Counted from the first letter of the stretch, positions 25,431-35,189 are shown. The stretch: DNA of 64,000 nt from Phenylobacterium sp. Root1290 (GCF_001425305.1 NZ_LMEE01000003.1:248001-312000); one strand, 5' to 3'. Notes: a model not told the origin generated them from the letters alone. Numbers and translations: made by a program.

Positions 25431-25968
25431 GTCGGTTGAGCGTTGGGTCTTCGGTTACGGGTCGCTGATGTGGCGTCCGGGGTTCGAGTTCGTCGAGCGC
25501 CAGGCGGCCACCCTACACGGGCGGCGGCGCGCCTTCTGCATCTATTCAGTGCATCATCGCGGCACCTATCAGCGTCCGGGGCTGGTGCTGGGCCTGGCGC
25601 CGGGCGGTGCGGTGCGCGGGGCGGCCTATCGCGTGGCCGAGGAGCATTGGCCAGAAACCTACGCCTATCTGCGCGAGCGCGAGCAGCCCACCGAGACCTA
25701 TGTCGAGGCCAGGGCCAACATCCGGCTGGCGAACGGCCACCGGGTCGAGACGCTGGTCTTCCTGTCCGACGTGCACCATCCGCAATGGGCCGGCGCGCTG
25801 TCGCTGGAAAAGCAGGCGGAATTGATCGCCGGAGCGCACGGCCTGTCGGGCCGCAACGTCGACTACCTGCGCGACCTGGTGGTCCATCTCTGCGAGATGG
25901 GCGTGCATGACCCGGTCATGGAGAAGCTGCTGGGCATGGTCGAGGCGCGCGAGCTGGCGGCGCGGTGA
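25429..25968 (+). CDS. ChaC-type gamma-glutamylcyclotransferase
   Basis: A 179-residue protein with the ChaC signature FGYGSLMW at residues 8-15, followed by GRRRAFCIYSVHHRGT (about 34-49), where family members have RRxFxxxSxxxRGT. ChaC enzymes split glutathione into 5-oxoproline and Cys-Gly in the cytosol. A GTG at 25408 would add seven residues, but the motif spacing from ATG 25429 is usual. Start codons of this and the divergent DUF2125 gene overlap. Its stop is 10 bases from the convergent plsC-like stop. Confidence 0.87.
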   Translation: MSVERWVFGYGSLMWRPGFEFVERQAATLHGRRRAFCIYSVHHRGTYQRPGLVLGLAPGGAVRGAAYRVAEEHWPETYAYLREREQPTETYVEARANIRLANGHRVETLVFLSDVHHPQWAGALSLEKQAELIAGAHGLSGRNVDYLRDLVVHLCEMGVHDPVMEKLLGMVEARELAAR

Positions 25969-25977
25969 GGCTCGGGG

Positions 25978-26688
25978 CTACAGTCCCAGCAAGGCGTTGG
26001 AGGCGGTCTCGGTGCGCTCCTGCAGGGTGCGCATGAACTCGGCGCGCTTCAGGCCAGGCTGGATCGGCTCAAGATATTCGAAGACGATGGTGCCCGGCTT
26101 GCGGGTGAAACCGTGCTTGGGCCAGTGGACGCCGGCGTTGGTGGCGATCGGGTGCACCGGGACGTCGATCTCGCGGTAGAGGGCGGCGATGCCGGGCTTG
26201 TAGTCGGGGGCCGCGCCGGGGGCGGTGCGGGTGCCTTCCGGGGCGATGATCACCTGGCGGTGTTCGGCGAAGCGTTCCTGGCTGTCCTTGACCAGCTTGC
26301 GCAGGGCGGTCGCGTGGCCCGAGCGGTCGACGACGATCATCTTGGCCTTCATCGCGTACCAGCTGAAGAACGGGATCCACATCAGCTCCTTCTTCATGAC
26401 GAAGCAGGCGTCGGGCATGAAGGCGAACTGGGCGAAGACGTCGAACATGCACTGGTGCTTGGGCGCCAGAAGCGCCGCGCCGGTGGGCATGTGCTCGCGG
26501 CCGCGGACCTCGACCTTGATGTCGCAGACCACGCGCAGCAGGAAGATGATGCCCTTGGCCCAGCCGCGCATCATCTCGGTGCACCAGCTGCGCGGGGCGG
26601 GCAGGACGATGATCGCGCAGCCGACCGCGACGAGGACGGACCACAGATAGAACAGGGCGGCGAACGCCAGGGAGCGGAGGGTCGTCAA
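25978..26688 (-). CDS. plsC: 1-acyl-sn-glycerol-3-phosphate acyltransferase
   Basis: A 236-residue membrane acyltransferase. A hydrophobic N-terminal helix is followed by the HX4D catalytic motif in KHQCMFD (about residues 77-83) and the substrate motif PEGTR (about 150-154). It makes phosphatidic acid, or a related acylated lipid, at the inner membrane. The start is TTG at 26688, five bases after the ydcF stop, so it is the last gene of the ftsE-ftsX-ydcF-plsC run. The distance to ydcF suggests translational coupling; the link with division genes is contextual only. Confidence 0.88.
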   Translation of the reverse strand: MTTLRSLAFAALFYLWSVLVAVGCAIIVLPAPRSWCTEMMRGWAKGIIFLLRVVCDIKVEVRGREHMPTGAALLAPKHQCMFDVFAQFAFMPDACFVMKKELMWIPFFSWYAMKAKMIVVDRSGHATALRKLVKDSQERFAEHRQVIIAPEGTRTAPGAAPDYKPGIAALYREIDVPVHPIATNAGVHWPKHGFTRKPGTIVFEYLEPIQPGLKRAEFMRTLQERTETASNALLGL

Positions 26689-26693
26689 GCCGT

Positions 26694-27311
26694 TCAGCCT
26701 TTCTTCGGCGCCGCCGCTTCACTGCGGGGGCCCAGGCCCAGAACCGCTTCGCGGCCCAGGATCGCCAGATACTTGCAATACTCGGTCACCATCAGGCGCG
26801 CAGCCCCTGAGGTGCGCCACCAGCGCCCGGCGTTCATGACCGAGGTGGCGACGGGATAGGGGGTCAGCCGCTTGTCGGGCATGGCGCCGCGCAGTTCGAG
26901 CATGGCGCGGGGCATGTGGTAGTCGGCGGTGACCACGATCAGGCTGTCGAAGCGCATGGCCCGCGACCACTCCTGGGTCTCGCGGGCGTTGCCCAGGGTG
27001 TTGGCGGCGTCGAAGCCGAGGTCGACGCAGCAATCGTAGAGGCGGCGCGCGGCGCGGCTGACCACGCGGATATCCTCACGCGAGGCCTCGCGGCTGACGC
27101 CCGAGACCAGCATGCGGCGGGCCTTGCCGTCGGCGAGCAGCTCCATCGCCGCGCCGATGCGCTCGTTCGAGCCGGCGCCGGTAAGGGCGACGACGCCGTC
27201 GGCGGCGGCCGGACGGGGCGCCGGGGTCGAGCGCTCGACGCGCTCGGCGAAGGCCAGCAGGCCGGCGGTCCAGATGGCGGCCAGGACGAGGAGGGCGGTC
27301 AGACCTTTCAC
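26694..27311 (-). CDS. YdcF family (DUF218) membrane protein
   Basis: A 205-residue protein with an N-terminal membrane anchor (GLTALLVLAAIWTAGLLAFAE) and a DUF218 domain: VVALTGAGSNERI (about 40-52), RMLVSGVSREASREDI, ARETQEWSRAM and VTADYHMPRAMLEL (about 125-138). The DUF218 family includes E. coli SanA and ElyC, envelope proteins affecting peptidoglycan or carrier-lipid metabolism. The GTG start overlaps the ftsX stop by four bases (GTGA), so it belongs to the ftsEX operon. A much longer upstream frame runs through ftsX out of frame and is rejected. Confidence 0.85.
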   Translation of the reverse strand: MKGLTALLVLAAIWTAGLLAFAERVERSTPAPRPAAADGVVALTGAGSNERIGAAMELLADGKARRMLVSGVSREASREDIRVVSRAARRLYDCCVDLGFDAANTLGNARETQEWSRAMRFDSLIVVTADYHMPRAMLELRGAMPDKRLTPYPVATSVMNAGRWWRTSGAARLMVTEYCKYLAILGREAVLGLGPRSEAAAPKKG

Positions 27312-28195
27312 GCCAGCTCCCGGATCATGGACTGGGCGGTGAAGCGCGCGGCGACAGCGGCCACGGCGGCGGCGGCCAGCGGCGCAGGCAGGACGGACAA
27401 GAGATCGATCCAGGCGATCGGCAGCACCGGCGACAAACCTTGGCCTCCCCCAGCCAAGCGCAAGAGAGCGCCCATGATCGCTGCGCCGCCGGCTCCGAAC
27501 AAGCCCGCGGTGGCGGCCATGCGCGCGAAGCGGACCTGGAACAGGCCGGCGATGAAGCGGTCCTCGGCCCCGGAGAGGTGCAGGACCTCGACCACCTCGC
27601 GGCGCGCGGCGAGGCCGGCGCGGGTGGCGAAGGCGACGACCGCGGCGGCGGCGACAGCGATGAGGCCGAAGACGGCCAGTCCGGCCCAGCGGGCGGTGCG
27701 GGCCGAGCGCTGGATGTCGGCCATCCAGACGGAGTGGTCGTCGACCACGGCGTCGAGGCCCTGGGCCCTGAGCGCCTGGTCGAGCGTGGCGGCGCTGGCG
27801 GGCGCCTCGCGGGTCAGCTGCACGGCGACGAGACGCGGCACCGGCAGGTCGGAGAGGTCGGCGTCGCCCAGCCAGGGAGCGATCAGGGCCTCGGCCTTCT
27901 CGCGTTCCATGGCGCGGGCCTCGGCGACGCCGCTGACCCCGGCCAGGGTCTCGGCGGCGCGGGCGGCGGCCCCGTCGGGGGTCTCGTTGGCCTTGGGCCG
28001 CACGATGATCGTCGCCTGGCCCTCGAGCTGGTCGGTCCAGTCGCGCGCGGCGCGGTCGGCGGCGAGCAGCGCCAGCAGGGTCAGGCAGGCCAGGAAGCAC
28101 AGCACCGCCACCACGAAGGTCAGGGAGCCGTCGCGGGAGTCCGATTCCGGCAGGAACGGGGCGGGCCGCCAGCGGGCGACGTCGAAGTCGCTCAT
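27308..28195 (-). CDS. ftsX: Cell division protein FtsX
   Basis: A 295-residue inner-membrane protein with FtsX topology: one helix near residues 25-47, a periplasmic domain with DLPVPRLVAVQL and a later Asp/Val-rich stretch (about 50-165), then three helices at about 170-190, 218-242 and 250-285. The DUF-type FtsX domain motif REVVEVLHLSGAEDRFI lies near residue 200. It partners FtsE to couple cytokinesis with peptidoglycan hydrolase activation. Its start overlaps the ftsE stop by four bases. Confidence 0.92.
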   Translation of the reverse strand: MSDFDVARWRPAPFLPESDSRDGSLTFVVAVLCFLACLTLLALLAADRAARDWTDQLEGQATIIVRPKANETPDGAAARAAETLAGVSGVAEARAMEREKAEALIAPWLGDADLSDLPVPRLVAVQLTREAPASAATLDQALRAQGLDAVVDDHSVWMADIQRSARTARWAGLAVFGLIAVAAAAVVAFATRAGLAARREVVEVLHLSGAEDRFIAGLFQVRFARMAATAGLFGAGGAAIMGALLRLAGGGQGLSPVLPIAWIDLLSVLPAPLAAAAVAAVAARFTAQSMIRELA

Positions 28196-28908
28196 CGACG
28201 CTCCCTCGGCGTGGTGAGGCGGCCGTTCTCCAGGTGCAGGACCGGCATGCCGGACCGGGCCACCAGGTCCTGGTCGTGCGTGGCGAAGAGCACGGTCGCG
28301 CCCAGGCGGTTGAGCTCGACGAAGAGCTTCAGGATGCGCAGCGCCATGTCGGGGTCGACGTTGCCGGTCGGCTCGTCGGCGAGCAGGATCTCAGGGCGGT
28401 TGACCACGGCGCGAGCGATGGCGAGGCGCTGCTTCTCGCCGCCGGCCAGGGTGGCGGGCATGGCGTGCATGCGGTCCTTGAGCCCGACCCAGGCCAGGAG
28501 CTCGGCCACGTCGTCGCGATAGGTGTCGGGCTTGCGGCCCTCGATGCGCAGGGGCAGGGCGGTGTTGTCGAACACCGACAGGTGCTCCAGCAGCTTGAAC
28601 TCCTGATAGACGACCCCGATGCGGCGGCGGAGGAAAGGCTGGTTCTCGCGCGCGACGGTCGAGACGTCCTGCCCGAATACGTGCATGAGTCCTTTAGAGG
28701 GCTTAGCGGCCAGGAACAGGAGTTTGAGCAGCGAGGTCTTGCCCGCCCCCGAAGCGCCGGTCACGAAGTGGAATGACCCGGGCTCCAGGGAGAAGGTAAG
28801 GTCCTTCAAAGTCTCGGGGGCACGACCATAGCGCATCGAAACATCATCGAAGCGGACAACGGCGTGATCGGCGTCGGTGGCGCCTGTGGCGTTCGGGTTT
28901 CTGGACAT
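28192..28908 (-). CDS. ftsE: Cell division ATP-binding protein FtsE
   Basis: A 238-residue ABC ATPase. Walker A is GASGAGKTS (about residues 51-59), the Q-loop is VVYQEFKLL, the signature is LAGGEKQR (an LSGGQ variant), Walker B is ILLADEP, and the H-loop is ATHDQDL. The FtsE-typical region EFKLLEHLSVFDN is present. It has a ~16-residue N-terminal extension compared with E. coli FtsE. It leads the ftsE-ftsX-ydcF-plsC operon and faces the divergent DUF3426 gene with 56 bases between starts. Confidence 0.93.
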   Translation of the reverse strand: MSRNPNATGATDADHAVVRFDDVSMRYGRAPETLKDLTFSLEPGSFHFVTGASGAGKTSLLKLLFLAAKPSKGLMHVFGQDVSTVARENQPFLRRRIGVVYQEFKLLEHLSVFDNTALPLRIEGRKPDTYRDDVAELLAWVGLKDRMHAMPATLAGGEKQRLAIARAVVNRPEILLADEPTGNVDPDMALRILKLFVELNRLGATVLFATHDQDLVARSGMPVLHLENGRLTTPRERR

Positions 28909-28964
28909 GGGGGCCGAAATCGGCGACCTCGGTTGAGGTTGCTGGAGCGTCCGATTCGGCTGTC

Positions 28965-29825
28965 ATGATACTGACCTGTCCAGACTGCGCCACCAGCTAT
29001 TTCGTGGACGATTCGAAGATCCCCGCGGATGGCCGGTTGGTGAAGTGCGCCAGTTGCGGCGCGCGCTGGACTGCGACCGCAGAAATCTCGCTCGAGCTGG
29101 AGAATTCCGAGGAAGAAGGCGCGATCGCCCGCGAGCGCGCGCCCGAACCCGAAGCGCCTCCGCGCCCGCTGACCGGCGACGAACTTCCCAAGGCGTTCCG
29201 GGCCAAGGCCGACACTGAGCGGCGGGTCCGAGAGGCGGCGGCGACCGGCGTCATCTGGGCCGGCATGGCAGCGGCGCTGGTGCTGATGATCGCGCTGGCC
29301 ATCATCTTCCGGGTCGATGTGGTGCGCTTGTGGCCGCGGACGGCCAGCGCCTATGCCGGGGTCGGGCTGCCGGTGAACAGCCTGGGCCTGGTGATCGAAG
29401 GCGTGCGGTTCGAGCCCTCGCTGCAGGAAGGCCATGCGGCGCTGTCGGTCTCGGGGATGATCCGCAACATCGAGAACGAGCCGGTGGTGACCCCGCCGCT
29501 GCGCATCAGCCTGCTGGACGCCCAGGGCAAGGCCGTGGCGACGAAGATCGCGCGGCCGGCCGATGCGCGCATCCCGCCCGGCGAAACCCGTCACTTCGCC
29601 ATCGCCCTGCTCGATCCGCCCGCGAGCGCCAAGGAGCTGGAAGTGGCCTTCGCGCCGCGTGAACCGGTGAACCTGAGCGTCAAGCAGGGGGATCCCGCCC
29701 CGGCCCCCGAACACGCGCCAGGCCCGGCCCTTCGCCCCGCCGCCGCGCCGCCGCCGGCGCCTGCGCCGATCGAAGCCCAGCCGCTGCCGCCGGGCAGCCC
29801 CGACGCCCTGCCCAGCCATGACTGA
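28965..29825 (+). CDS. Zinc-ribbon (MJ0042) / DUF3426 membrane protein
   Basis: A 286-residue protein. The first 37 residues are an MJ0042-type zinc ribbon with CPDC and CASC pairs. An acidic then Pro-rich linker follows, a membrane helix at about residues 92-112 (WAGMAAALVLMIALAIIF), and a DUF3426-like periplasmic beta domain (about 120-235: GLVIEGVRFEPSL, ALSVSGMIRNIE, PPGETRHFAIALL). The last 50 residues are Pro/Ala-rich. Function unknown; similar proteins sit next to ftsE in other alphaproteobacteria. Its end overlaps the next gene by eight bases. Confidence 0.82.
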   Translation: MILTCPDCATSYFVDDSKIPADGRLVKCASCGARWTATAEISLELENSEEEGAIARERAPEPEAPPRPLTGDELPKAFRAKADTERRVREAAATGVIWAGMAAALVLMIALAIIFRVDVVRLWPRTASAYAGVGLPVNSLGLVIEGVRFEPSLQEGHAALSVSGMIRNIENEPVVTPPLRISLLDAQGKAVATKIARPADARIPPGETRHFAIALLDPPASAKELEVAFAPREPVNLSVKQGDPAPAPEHAPGPALRPAAAPPPAPAPIEAQPLPPGSPDALPSHD

Positions 29826-30351
29826 CGCATACCCCGAACCCACTGTCTTGCTGACCGAGCAGGAGGTCGCCGGCCGCGTCGAGGCGCTGGCCCGCCAGAT
29901 CGCACCGGTCATCGACGACGAAACCGTGGCCGTCTGCCTGCTGACCGGCGGGCTATGGTTCGCCTCGGACCTGACGCGGGCGCTGGCGCGCGCGGGACGC
30001 AATGTGAGGTTCGACGCCCTGTGGCTGGCCTCCTACGGCGACGAGCGCGCGAGCCTAGGACGCTGCGAGGTGCGCGCAGACCTCCAGCGCCCGCTGTCGG
30101 GGCGCACGGCGCTGGTGATCGACGACGTCATCGACACCGGCCTGTCGTTGTCGGAGGCGCACCGGCTGGTGCGCGACGCCGGCGCCAGCCGCGTGCTGAC
30201 CGCGGTCTTCGCCAGCAAGCCGTGGCCGACGCCGCGGGCGATCACGCCGGACTTCGTGGCCTGGGAAGCGCCAGCGCGGTTCCTGGTCGGCTACGGGATG
30301 GATGCGGCCGGCGCGCTGCGCGGCCTGCCCTATATCGGCGCGCTGGATTAG
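29818..30351 (+). CDS. Hypoxanthine-type phosphoribosyltransferase
   Basis: A 177-residue type I phosphoribosyltransferase. The PRPP-binding motif is ALVIDDVIDTGLSL (about residues 98-111), the early LLTGGLWFASDL loop (about 41-52) and the hood VGYGMDAAGALRGLPYIGAL fit the HPRT/Hpt family. It would salvage hypoxanthine or guanine with PRPP. The ATG lies inside the end of the DUF3426 gene (eight-base overlap). The stop overlaps the convergent kinase stop by four bases (TTAG). Base preference cannot be stated. Confidence 0.85.
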   Translation: MTDAYPEPTVLLTEQEVAGRVEALARQIAPVIDDETVAVCLLTGGLWFASDLTRALARAGRNVRFDALWLASYGDERASLGRCEVRADLQRPLSGRTALVIDDVIDTGLSLSEAHRLVRDAGASRVLTAVFASKPWPTPRAITPDFVAWEAPARFLVGYGMDAAGALRGLPYIGALD

Positions 30352-32069
30352 GCGGCGGTCGCGCCGAGCACCGCCAGGCGGTCGCCTTGGGCGCACCAGG
30401 CGGCAACCGTGTACATCAGCTCTGCCGGCTGGATCGGCTTGGGATGCACGTCGTCGAAGCCGAGCGCGATCAGCCGCTCGCACTCGTCGGACATGGCGTC
30501 GGCGGTGAGGGCCAGAACCGGGATCTGACGGAGCCCGGCCTCGCCGAGGCGAATGCGGCGCAGGGCCTCGATCCCGTCCATGCGGGGCATGTGGACGTCC
30601 ATCAGCACGATGTCGAAATGGTTCGCCCGCAGCAGGTCGAGCCCGTCGATCCCGTCATCGGCGAGACTGACCATTGCGCCGGCCGCCTCGAGGATGGCGC
30701 GGGCGACGGCCTGGTTGACCTTGTTGTCGTCGACGACCAGCACCTGGCGGCCTTCGAGGCTGACGGCATCGGGCGCGCCCTGGGCCGCGGCGGGCGCCGC
30801 GCCGGCCGGCAGCGGCAGGGCGACGCGGAACGTCGATCCTGAGCCTGGCTCGCTCTCCACGCCGATCGAGCCGCCCATCATCTCAGCCAACTGGCGGCAG
30901 ATGGAAAGGCCGAGCCCGGTGCCGCCGTACCGGCGGGTGGTGGAGACCTCGGCCTGAGAGAAGGCCTGGAAGAGCTTCTCCTGCTGGTCGCGGCGCATGC
31001 CGACGCCCGTGTCGGTGACGATGATCTCGATGCCCTGCGGGGCGAGCGCGGCGATGCGGACGGCGACAGAGCCCTGATCGGTGAACTTCAGCGCGTTGGA
31101 GATCAGGTTCAGCAGGATCTGGCGCACGCGCAAAGGATCGCCCATCAGCCAGGTCGGCGCGTCCGCGTCGATGTCCAACGAGAGCTCAAGGCCCTTCTGG
31201 CGGGCGGCCTCGCCCCAAAGCAAGAAGGTTTGGCGGCCCAGCTTCTCGACGTCGAAGCCGACGCTCTCGAGGTTCAACTTGCCCGCCTCGATCTTCGAGA
31301 GATCGAGGATGTCGTTCAGGATCGCCATCAGGCTGTCGCCCGACTGGATGATCATGTCGAGATAGTCGGTCTGCTGGCGCCCAAGCTTGGTGCCGGCAAG
31401 GGCGTGCGCCATGCCCAGCACCCCATTCATCGGGGTGCGCAGCTCGTGGCTCATCATGGCCAGGAAGGCCGACTTGGCGCGGCTGGCTTCCTGCGCCTCA
31501 GCCTGGGCTTTTTCCAGCGCCAGGGCGTTGGCGCGTATGGTTCGGGCGACATTGACGACACAGGCGGCGAGCGCGACGAGCGAGAACACTACGATCGCCA
31601 GGTCCAAACCCCTGAACCCCCCGAACAGGAGCGGCGGCAGGCCGATCGCCAGCAGCGGGAACGGGGCCAGGAAGACGAAGGACGCGCGGCTGACCGAGGT
31701 ATACTTCAGCGAGGCGACCAGCAGGCCGAACGGCATCAGCAGCGCGGCGAACTGGAGGGCCGGGCCGCCCCGGGTCCAGCAGATGACGGCCATGGCCGAC
31801 CACGACGCGCCATAGAGCATGATCGGAGCCAGGCGCTCGATGCGCGACACGGCCTGGCCCCAGCGTTGAAAGCGGGCGCGGGCGACGATCAGCCAGATCT
31901 CCAGAACGAAACTGGCCGCGGCCCAGCAGAGCAGCGCGACGGGGCCGAGCGTTGCGAACAGCAGCAGGCCGGCCATCGCCGACATGATGACGCGGTGCTT
32001 CCAGCTCTGCTTGGTCATGTCCAGGGTTACGCCCGGACGGCCGTCGTCGACGATCTCTTTCCAATGCAC
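30348..32069 (-). CDS. Hybrid histidine kinase / response regulator, membrane type
   Basis: A 573-residue protein. Residues about 28-175 form five or six membrane helices with almost no periplasmic loops, suggesting sensing in or through the membrane. The H-box [10 protein letters not shown] has His208; the HATPase domain (about 315-425) has [15 protein letters not shown] and GGTGLGLSI; the receiver (about 440-560) has the acidic pair VVDD, Asp491 in [11 protein letters not shown] and Lys in PKPIQ. No phosphotransfer domain is attached, so a separate HPt protein is needed. The first start is GTG 32069; ATG 32018 is an equally plausible start. The signal is unknown. Confidence 0.9.
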   Translation of the reverse strand: MHWKEIVDDGRPGVTLDMTKQSWKHRVIMSAMAGLLLFATLGPVALLCWAAASFVLEIWLIVARARFQRWGQAVSRIERLAPIMLYGASWSAMAVICWTRGGPALQFAALLMPFGLLVASLKYTSVSRASFVFLAPFPLLAIGLPPLLFGGFRGLDLAIVVFSLVALAACVVNVARTIRANALALEKAQAEAQEASRAKSAFLAMMSHELRTPMNGVLGMAHALAGTKLGRQQTDYLDMIIQSGDSLMAILNDILDLSKIEAGKLNLESVGFDVEKLGRQTFLLWGEAARQKGLELSLDIDADAPTWLMGDPLRVRQILLNLISNALKFTDQGSVAVRIAALAPQGIEIIVTDTGVGMRRDQQEKLFQAFSQAEVSTTRRYGGTGLGLSICRQLAEMMGGSIGVESEPGSGSTFRVALPLPAGAAPAAAQGAPDAVSLEGRQVLVVDDNKVNQAVARAILEAAGAMVSLADDGIDGLDLLRANHFDIVLMDVHMPRMDGIEALRRIRLGEAGLRQIPVLALTADAMSDECERLIALGFDDVHPKPIQPAELMYTVAAWCAQGDRLAVLGATAA

Positions 32070-32130
32070 TTGCAGAGCCTGCCGCTGTTACCCGGCGACC
32101 ATAAGGCTAAGCTCGTGTGGTAAGGATTAA

Positions 32131-32149
32131 CCCCGCCCTCGAGGCGGGG
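32131..32149 (-). terminator. Possible hairpin terminator after lysA
   Basis: CCCCGCC at 32131-32137 pairs with GGCGGGG at 32143-32149 around CTCGA. On the minus strand it follows the lysA stop by about 50 bases and is followed by a short TTAATCCTT rather than a clean T-run. It may equally be a leader element of the hybrid kinase operon, which starts 60-110 bases further on. Confidence 0.35.
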
Positions 32150-32200
32150 AGATCCTCATATTCGTCAGGCCTTGGCTGCCGCCGAGCCCAAGTGTCGCGC

Positions 32201-33484
32201 CTATTGCCAGGGGGCGGGCGCTTCCCTGGCCAGCATCTCGTCGTAGGTCGGACGCGGCCGCACGACGGCGTAGGCGCCGCCCTTGACCAGGACCTCGGGG
32301 ACCAGCAGGCGGCTGTTGTACTCGCTGGACATCACGGCCCCGTAGGCGCCGGCGCTGAGGAAGGCGATCAGGTCGCCGGCCTGCAGAGGCGGCAGGGCGC
32401 GCTCGCGGGTGAAGGTGTCGCCGGTCTCGCAGATCGGGCCGACCACGTCGTAGACGACGGGCTCGCCCGCACGCGGATGGACGGGGACGATCTCGTGATA
32501 GGCGTCGTACATCGCCGGGCGGATCAGATCGTTCATCGCCGCGTCGAGGACGACGAACTTCTTGCCTTCCGGCCGCTCGTGGATGTGCTGGACCTGGGCC
32601 AGCAGGACGCCGGCGTTGGCGGCGATCATGCGGCCGGGCTCGAAGGCATAGCCGACGTCCAGGCCCTTCATCGTCTTGGCGATCATCCGCGCATAGTCGG
32701 CGGGCGAGGGCGGTTCAGGCTGGTTGAAGTAGGGCACACCCAGACCGCCGCCGAGATCGAGGCGCTGGACCGACAGGCCCTCGCCACGCAGGCGCTCGAC
32801 CAGGCCGCGCATCTTTTCGAAGGCCTTGGCCATCGGTTCCAGGTCGGTGATCTGGCTGCCGATGTGGCAGGTCACGCCGACCGGGTTGAGACCCGCATCG
32901 TTCGAGGCGTTGGCGTAGAGACGCTCGGCCTCGGAGAACGAGACGCCGAACTTGTTGTCGGACTTGCCGGTCGAGATCTTGGCGTGGCCGCCGGCCGAGA
33001 CGTCGGGATTGACGCGGATGGCGATGGTGGCGCGGGTCCCCAGCGACTGGGCGACCTGGCTGGCCAGGCGCATTTCCGGCTCGGACTCGACGTTGATCTC
33101 GGCGACGCCGGCCTTGAGCGCGAAGGCGATCTCGCCCTCGGTCTTGCCGACGCCGGAGAAGACGATCTTCTCGGCCGGGATGCCGGCGGCCAGGGCGCGG
33201 CGCACCTCGCCCTCGGACACGGTGTCGGCGCCGGCCCCGAGCTTGGCCAGGGTGCGCAGCACGGCCAGGTTCGAGTTGGCCTTGACCGCGAAGGCGATCA
33301 GCGGGTCGCCGCCGTCGTCGCCCTTGATGCCCTCGGCCACCAGCGCGTCGCGCAGCACGGTGTAGTGCCGCTCGAAGGTGGCGCTGGAATAGACATAGAC
33401 CGGGGTCCCGACCGCCGTAGCGATGTCGGCCAGGGACACGCCCTCACAGAAGAGCTCGCCGCCCTTCAGCTCAAAATGATTCAT
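32201..33484 (-). CDS. lysA: Diaminopimelate decarboxylase
   Basis: A 427-residue fold III PLP enzyme. The PLP Lys is in FAVKANSNLAVL (near residue 67); the glycine-rich phosphate loop is LDLGGGLGVPY (about 237); FEPGRMIAANAG (about 284) and the active-site Cys region ICETGDTF (about 350) are present. It converts meso-diaminopimelate to lysine, the last step of lysine synthesis. Its ATG overlaps the stop of the lptM-like gene by four bases, giving the order argH-lptM-lysA, a common alphaproteobacterial arrangement. Confidence 0.95.
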   Translation of the reverse strand: MNHFELKGGELFCEGVSLADIATAVGTPVYVYSSATFERHYTVLRDALVAEGIKGDDGGDPLIAFAVKANSNLAVLRTLAKLGAGADTVSEGEVRRALAAGIPAEKIVFSGVGKTEGEIAFALKAGVAEINVESEPEMRLASQVAQSLGTRATIAIRVNPDVSAGGHAKISTGKSDNKFGVSFSEAERLYANASNDAGLNPVGVTCHIGSQITDLEPMAKAFEKMRGLVERLRGEGLSVQRLDLGGGLGVPYFNQPEPPSPADYARMIAKTMKGLDVGYAFEPGRMIAANAGVLLAQVQHIHERPEGKKFVVLDAAMNDLIRPAMYDAYHEIVPVHPRAGEPVVYDVVGPICETGDTFTRERALPPLQAGDLIAFLSAGAYGAVMSSEYNSRLLVPEVLVKGGAYAVVRPRPTYDEMLAREAPAPWQ

Positions 33485-33759
33485 CGGGGGTTCGCGTACG
33501 GGTCGGGCAGGGCGCCTTGGGGGGCGCTGGCGGTCGGGTTCTGGGCCGAGTCGATCGGCAGGGTGCGCGGCGGCGCCGGGCGGTCGTCGCGCGTGCGCGG
33601 GTCGATGGTGCGCACCTGGCGGGTCGGGTCGGCGCCGGCGTCGGCGCCCGAGCCCTTGCCGACCATCGGGCCGGGACGCTCAAGGTCGCCCATCTGGCCG
33701 CAGCCGGCGAGGGCGACCGCGCCGATCATGGCGATCGCGGCGAGGGGATGAAGGTTCAT
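33481..33759 (-). CDS. lptM: LptM-like small lipoprotein
   Basis: A 92-residue protein with a signal peptide ending in the lipobox VALAGC (Cys at about residue 20), followed by GQMGDLERPGP, the short segment typical of LptM/YifL proteins, then a disordered Pro/Arg/Asp tail. In E. coli LptM helps disulfide maturation of the LPS translocon LptD. The start at 33759 shares one base with the argH stop (TGATG); the stop overlaps lysA. The assignment rests on the short CGQ-G-L-PGP motif and the neighbourhood. Confidence 0.8.
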   Translation of the reverse strand: MNLHPLAAIAMIGAVALAGCGQMGDLERPGPMVGKGSGADAGADPTRQVRTIDPRTRDDRPAPPRTLPIDSAQNPTASAPQGALPDPYANPR

Positions 33760-35189
33760 CAGAGCTTCTCCTTCCAACGCGCGATCTGGGCGCGGACCTG
33801 CTCCGGCGAGGTTCCGCCGTAGCTCTTGCGGCTGGCGGCCGACGCTTGCGGCGTCAGCACGTCAAAGACGGCCGCGGTGATCCGCGGCTCGATGGATTGC
33901 AGTTCGGCGAGCGGCAGGCCGGGCAGATCGACGCCCAGGCCCTCGGCCTTCTTCACCGCAGCCCCGGTCACATGGTGGGCGTCGCGGAACGGCATGTCGA
34001 GGGTCCGCACCAGCCAGTCGGCGAGATCCGTGGCGGTGGAGAAGCCGGCGCCGGCGGCGGCGGCCATGCGTTCGGCGTTCGGCTCCAGGTCGGCGACCAT
34101 GCCGGCCATGGCGGCCAGCGACAGCTCCAGGGCGTCGAAGGCCTCGAAGGTCGGGACCTTGTCCTCCTGCATGTCCTTCGAATAGGTCAGCGGCAGGCCC
34201 TTCATGACCACGGTCAGCTGGGTCAGCGAGCCGAGGATGCGGCCGACCTTGGCGCGGATTAGCTCGGCGGCGTCCGGGTTCTTCTTCTGCGGCATGATCG
34301 ACGAGCCGGTGGTGAAGGCGTCGGTCAGCTTCACGAAGCCGAACTGCGGCGTCATCCAGATCACGATCTCTTCGGCCAGGCGCGACAGGTGCACGGCGCA
34401 GAGGGTGGCGGCCGACAGGCTCTCCAGCGCGAAGTCGCGGTCCGAGACGCTGTCCAGCGAGTTGGCGGTCGGCGCGGCGAAGCCCAGGGCCTGGGCTGTC
34501 GCGTGGCGGTCGATCGGGAACGGCGAGCCGGCCAGGGCCGCGGCGCCCAGCGGGCACTCGTTCATCCGCGCGCGGGCGTCGGCGAAGCGCGAGGCGTCGC
34601 GGCCGAACATCTCGACATAGGCCAGCAGGTGGTGGCCGAAGGTCACCGGCTGGGCCGGCTGCAGGTGGGTGAAGCCCGGCATCAGGGTGGCGGCGTGCGG
34701 CTCGGCCTTGGCCACCAGCGCGCGCTGGAGGGCCTGGATCTGGGCGACCGTCCGGTCGCAGGCGTCGCGGACCCAGAGCCGGAAGTCGAGCGCGACCTGG
34801 TCGTTGCGCGAGCGGGCGGTGTGCAGCCGGCCGGCGGCCGGGCCGATCAACTCGCGCAGCCGCGCCTCGACATTCATGTGAATGTCCTCGTACTCGTCGC
34901 GGAACGGGAAGGTCCCGGCGGCGATCTCGGCCTCGATGGCCTGCAGGCCGCCCTGGATCGCAGCCTCGTCCTCGCTTGTAATCACGCCCTGCTTGAGCAA
35001 CATCGCCGCGTGAGCGCGGGACCCGGCCAGGTCCTGGGCCGCAAGCCGCTTGTCGAAGCTGATGGAGACGTTGATCGCCTGCATCAGATCGGCCGGCTTG
35101 GACGAGAACCGTCCGCCCCACATGGCCTGGCCCCCGTCTTGGGGCGCCTGCGCCGGGGTTCCGGCGCCAGTCGAGGAAGAGTGCGTCAT
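33759..35189 (-). CDS. argH: Argininosuccinate lyase
   Basis: A 476-residue fumarase/aspartase superfamily enzyme. The family signature [11 protein letters not shown] (flexible catalytic loop, about residues 296-306), [13 protein letters not shown] (about 122-134) and MWGGRFSS near the start are seen. It splits argininosuccinate into arginine and fumarate. The ATG at 35189 directly abuts the divergent tlpA ATG (CATATG); a second ATG at 35123 starts MWGGRF, where many ArgH proteins effectively begin, and would leave room for a promoter. First gene of argH-lptM-lysA. Confidence 0.94.
   Translation of the reverse strand: MTHSSSTGAGTPAQAPQDGGQAMWGGRFSSKPADLMQAINVSISFDKRLAAQDLAGSRAHAAMLLKQGVITSEDEAAIQGGLQAIEAEIAAGTFPFRDEYEDIHMNVEARLRELIGPAAGRLHTARSRNDQVALDFRLWVRDACDRTVAQIQALQRALVAKAEPHAATLMPGFTHLQPAQPVTFGHHLLAYVEMFGRDASRFADARARMNECPLGAAALAGSPFPIDRHATAQALGFAAPTANSLDSVSDRDFALESLSAATLCAVHLSRLAEEIVIWMTPQFGFVKLTDAFTTGSSIMPQKKNPDAAELIRAKVGRILGSLTQLTVVMKGLPLTYSKDMQEDKVPTFEAFDALELSLAAMAGMVADLEPNAERMAAAAGAGFSTATDLADWLVRTLDMPFRDAHHVTGAAVKKAEGLGVDLPGLPLAELQSIEPRITAAVFDVLTPQASAASRKSYGGTSPEQVRAQIARWKEKL

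Noticed and set aside
26694..28100. Longer YdcF protein with a 260-residue N-terminal extension
   Set aside because: The extension is an Arg/Gly-rich out-of-frame reading of ftsX; GTG 27311 with a GTGA overlap is the proper start.
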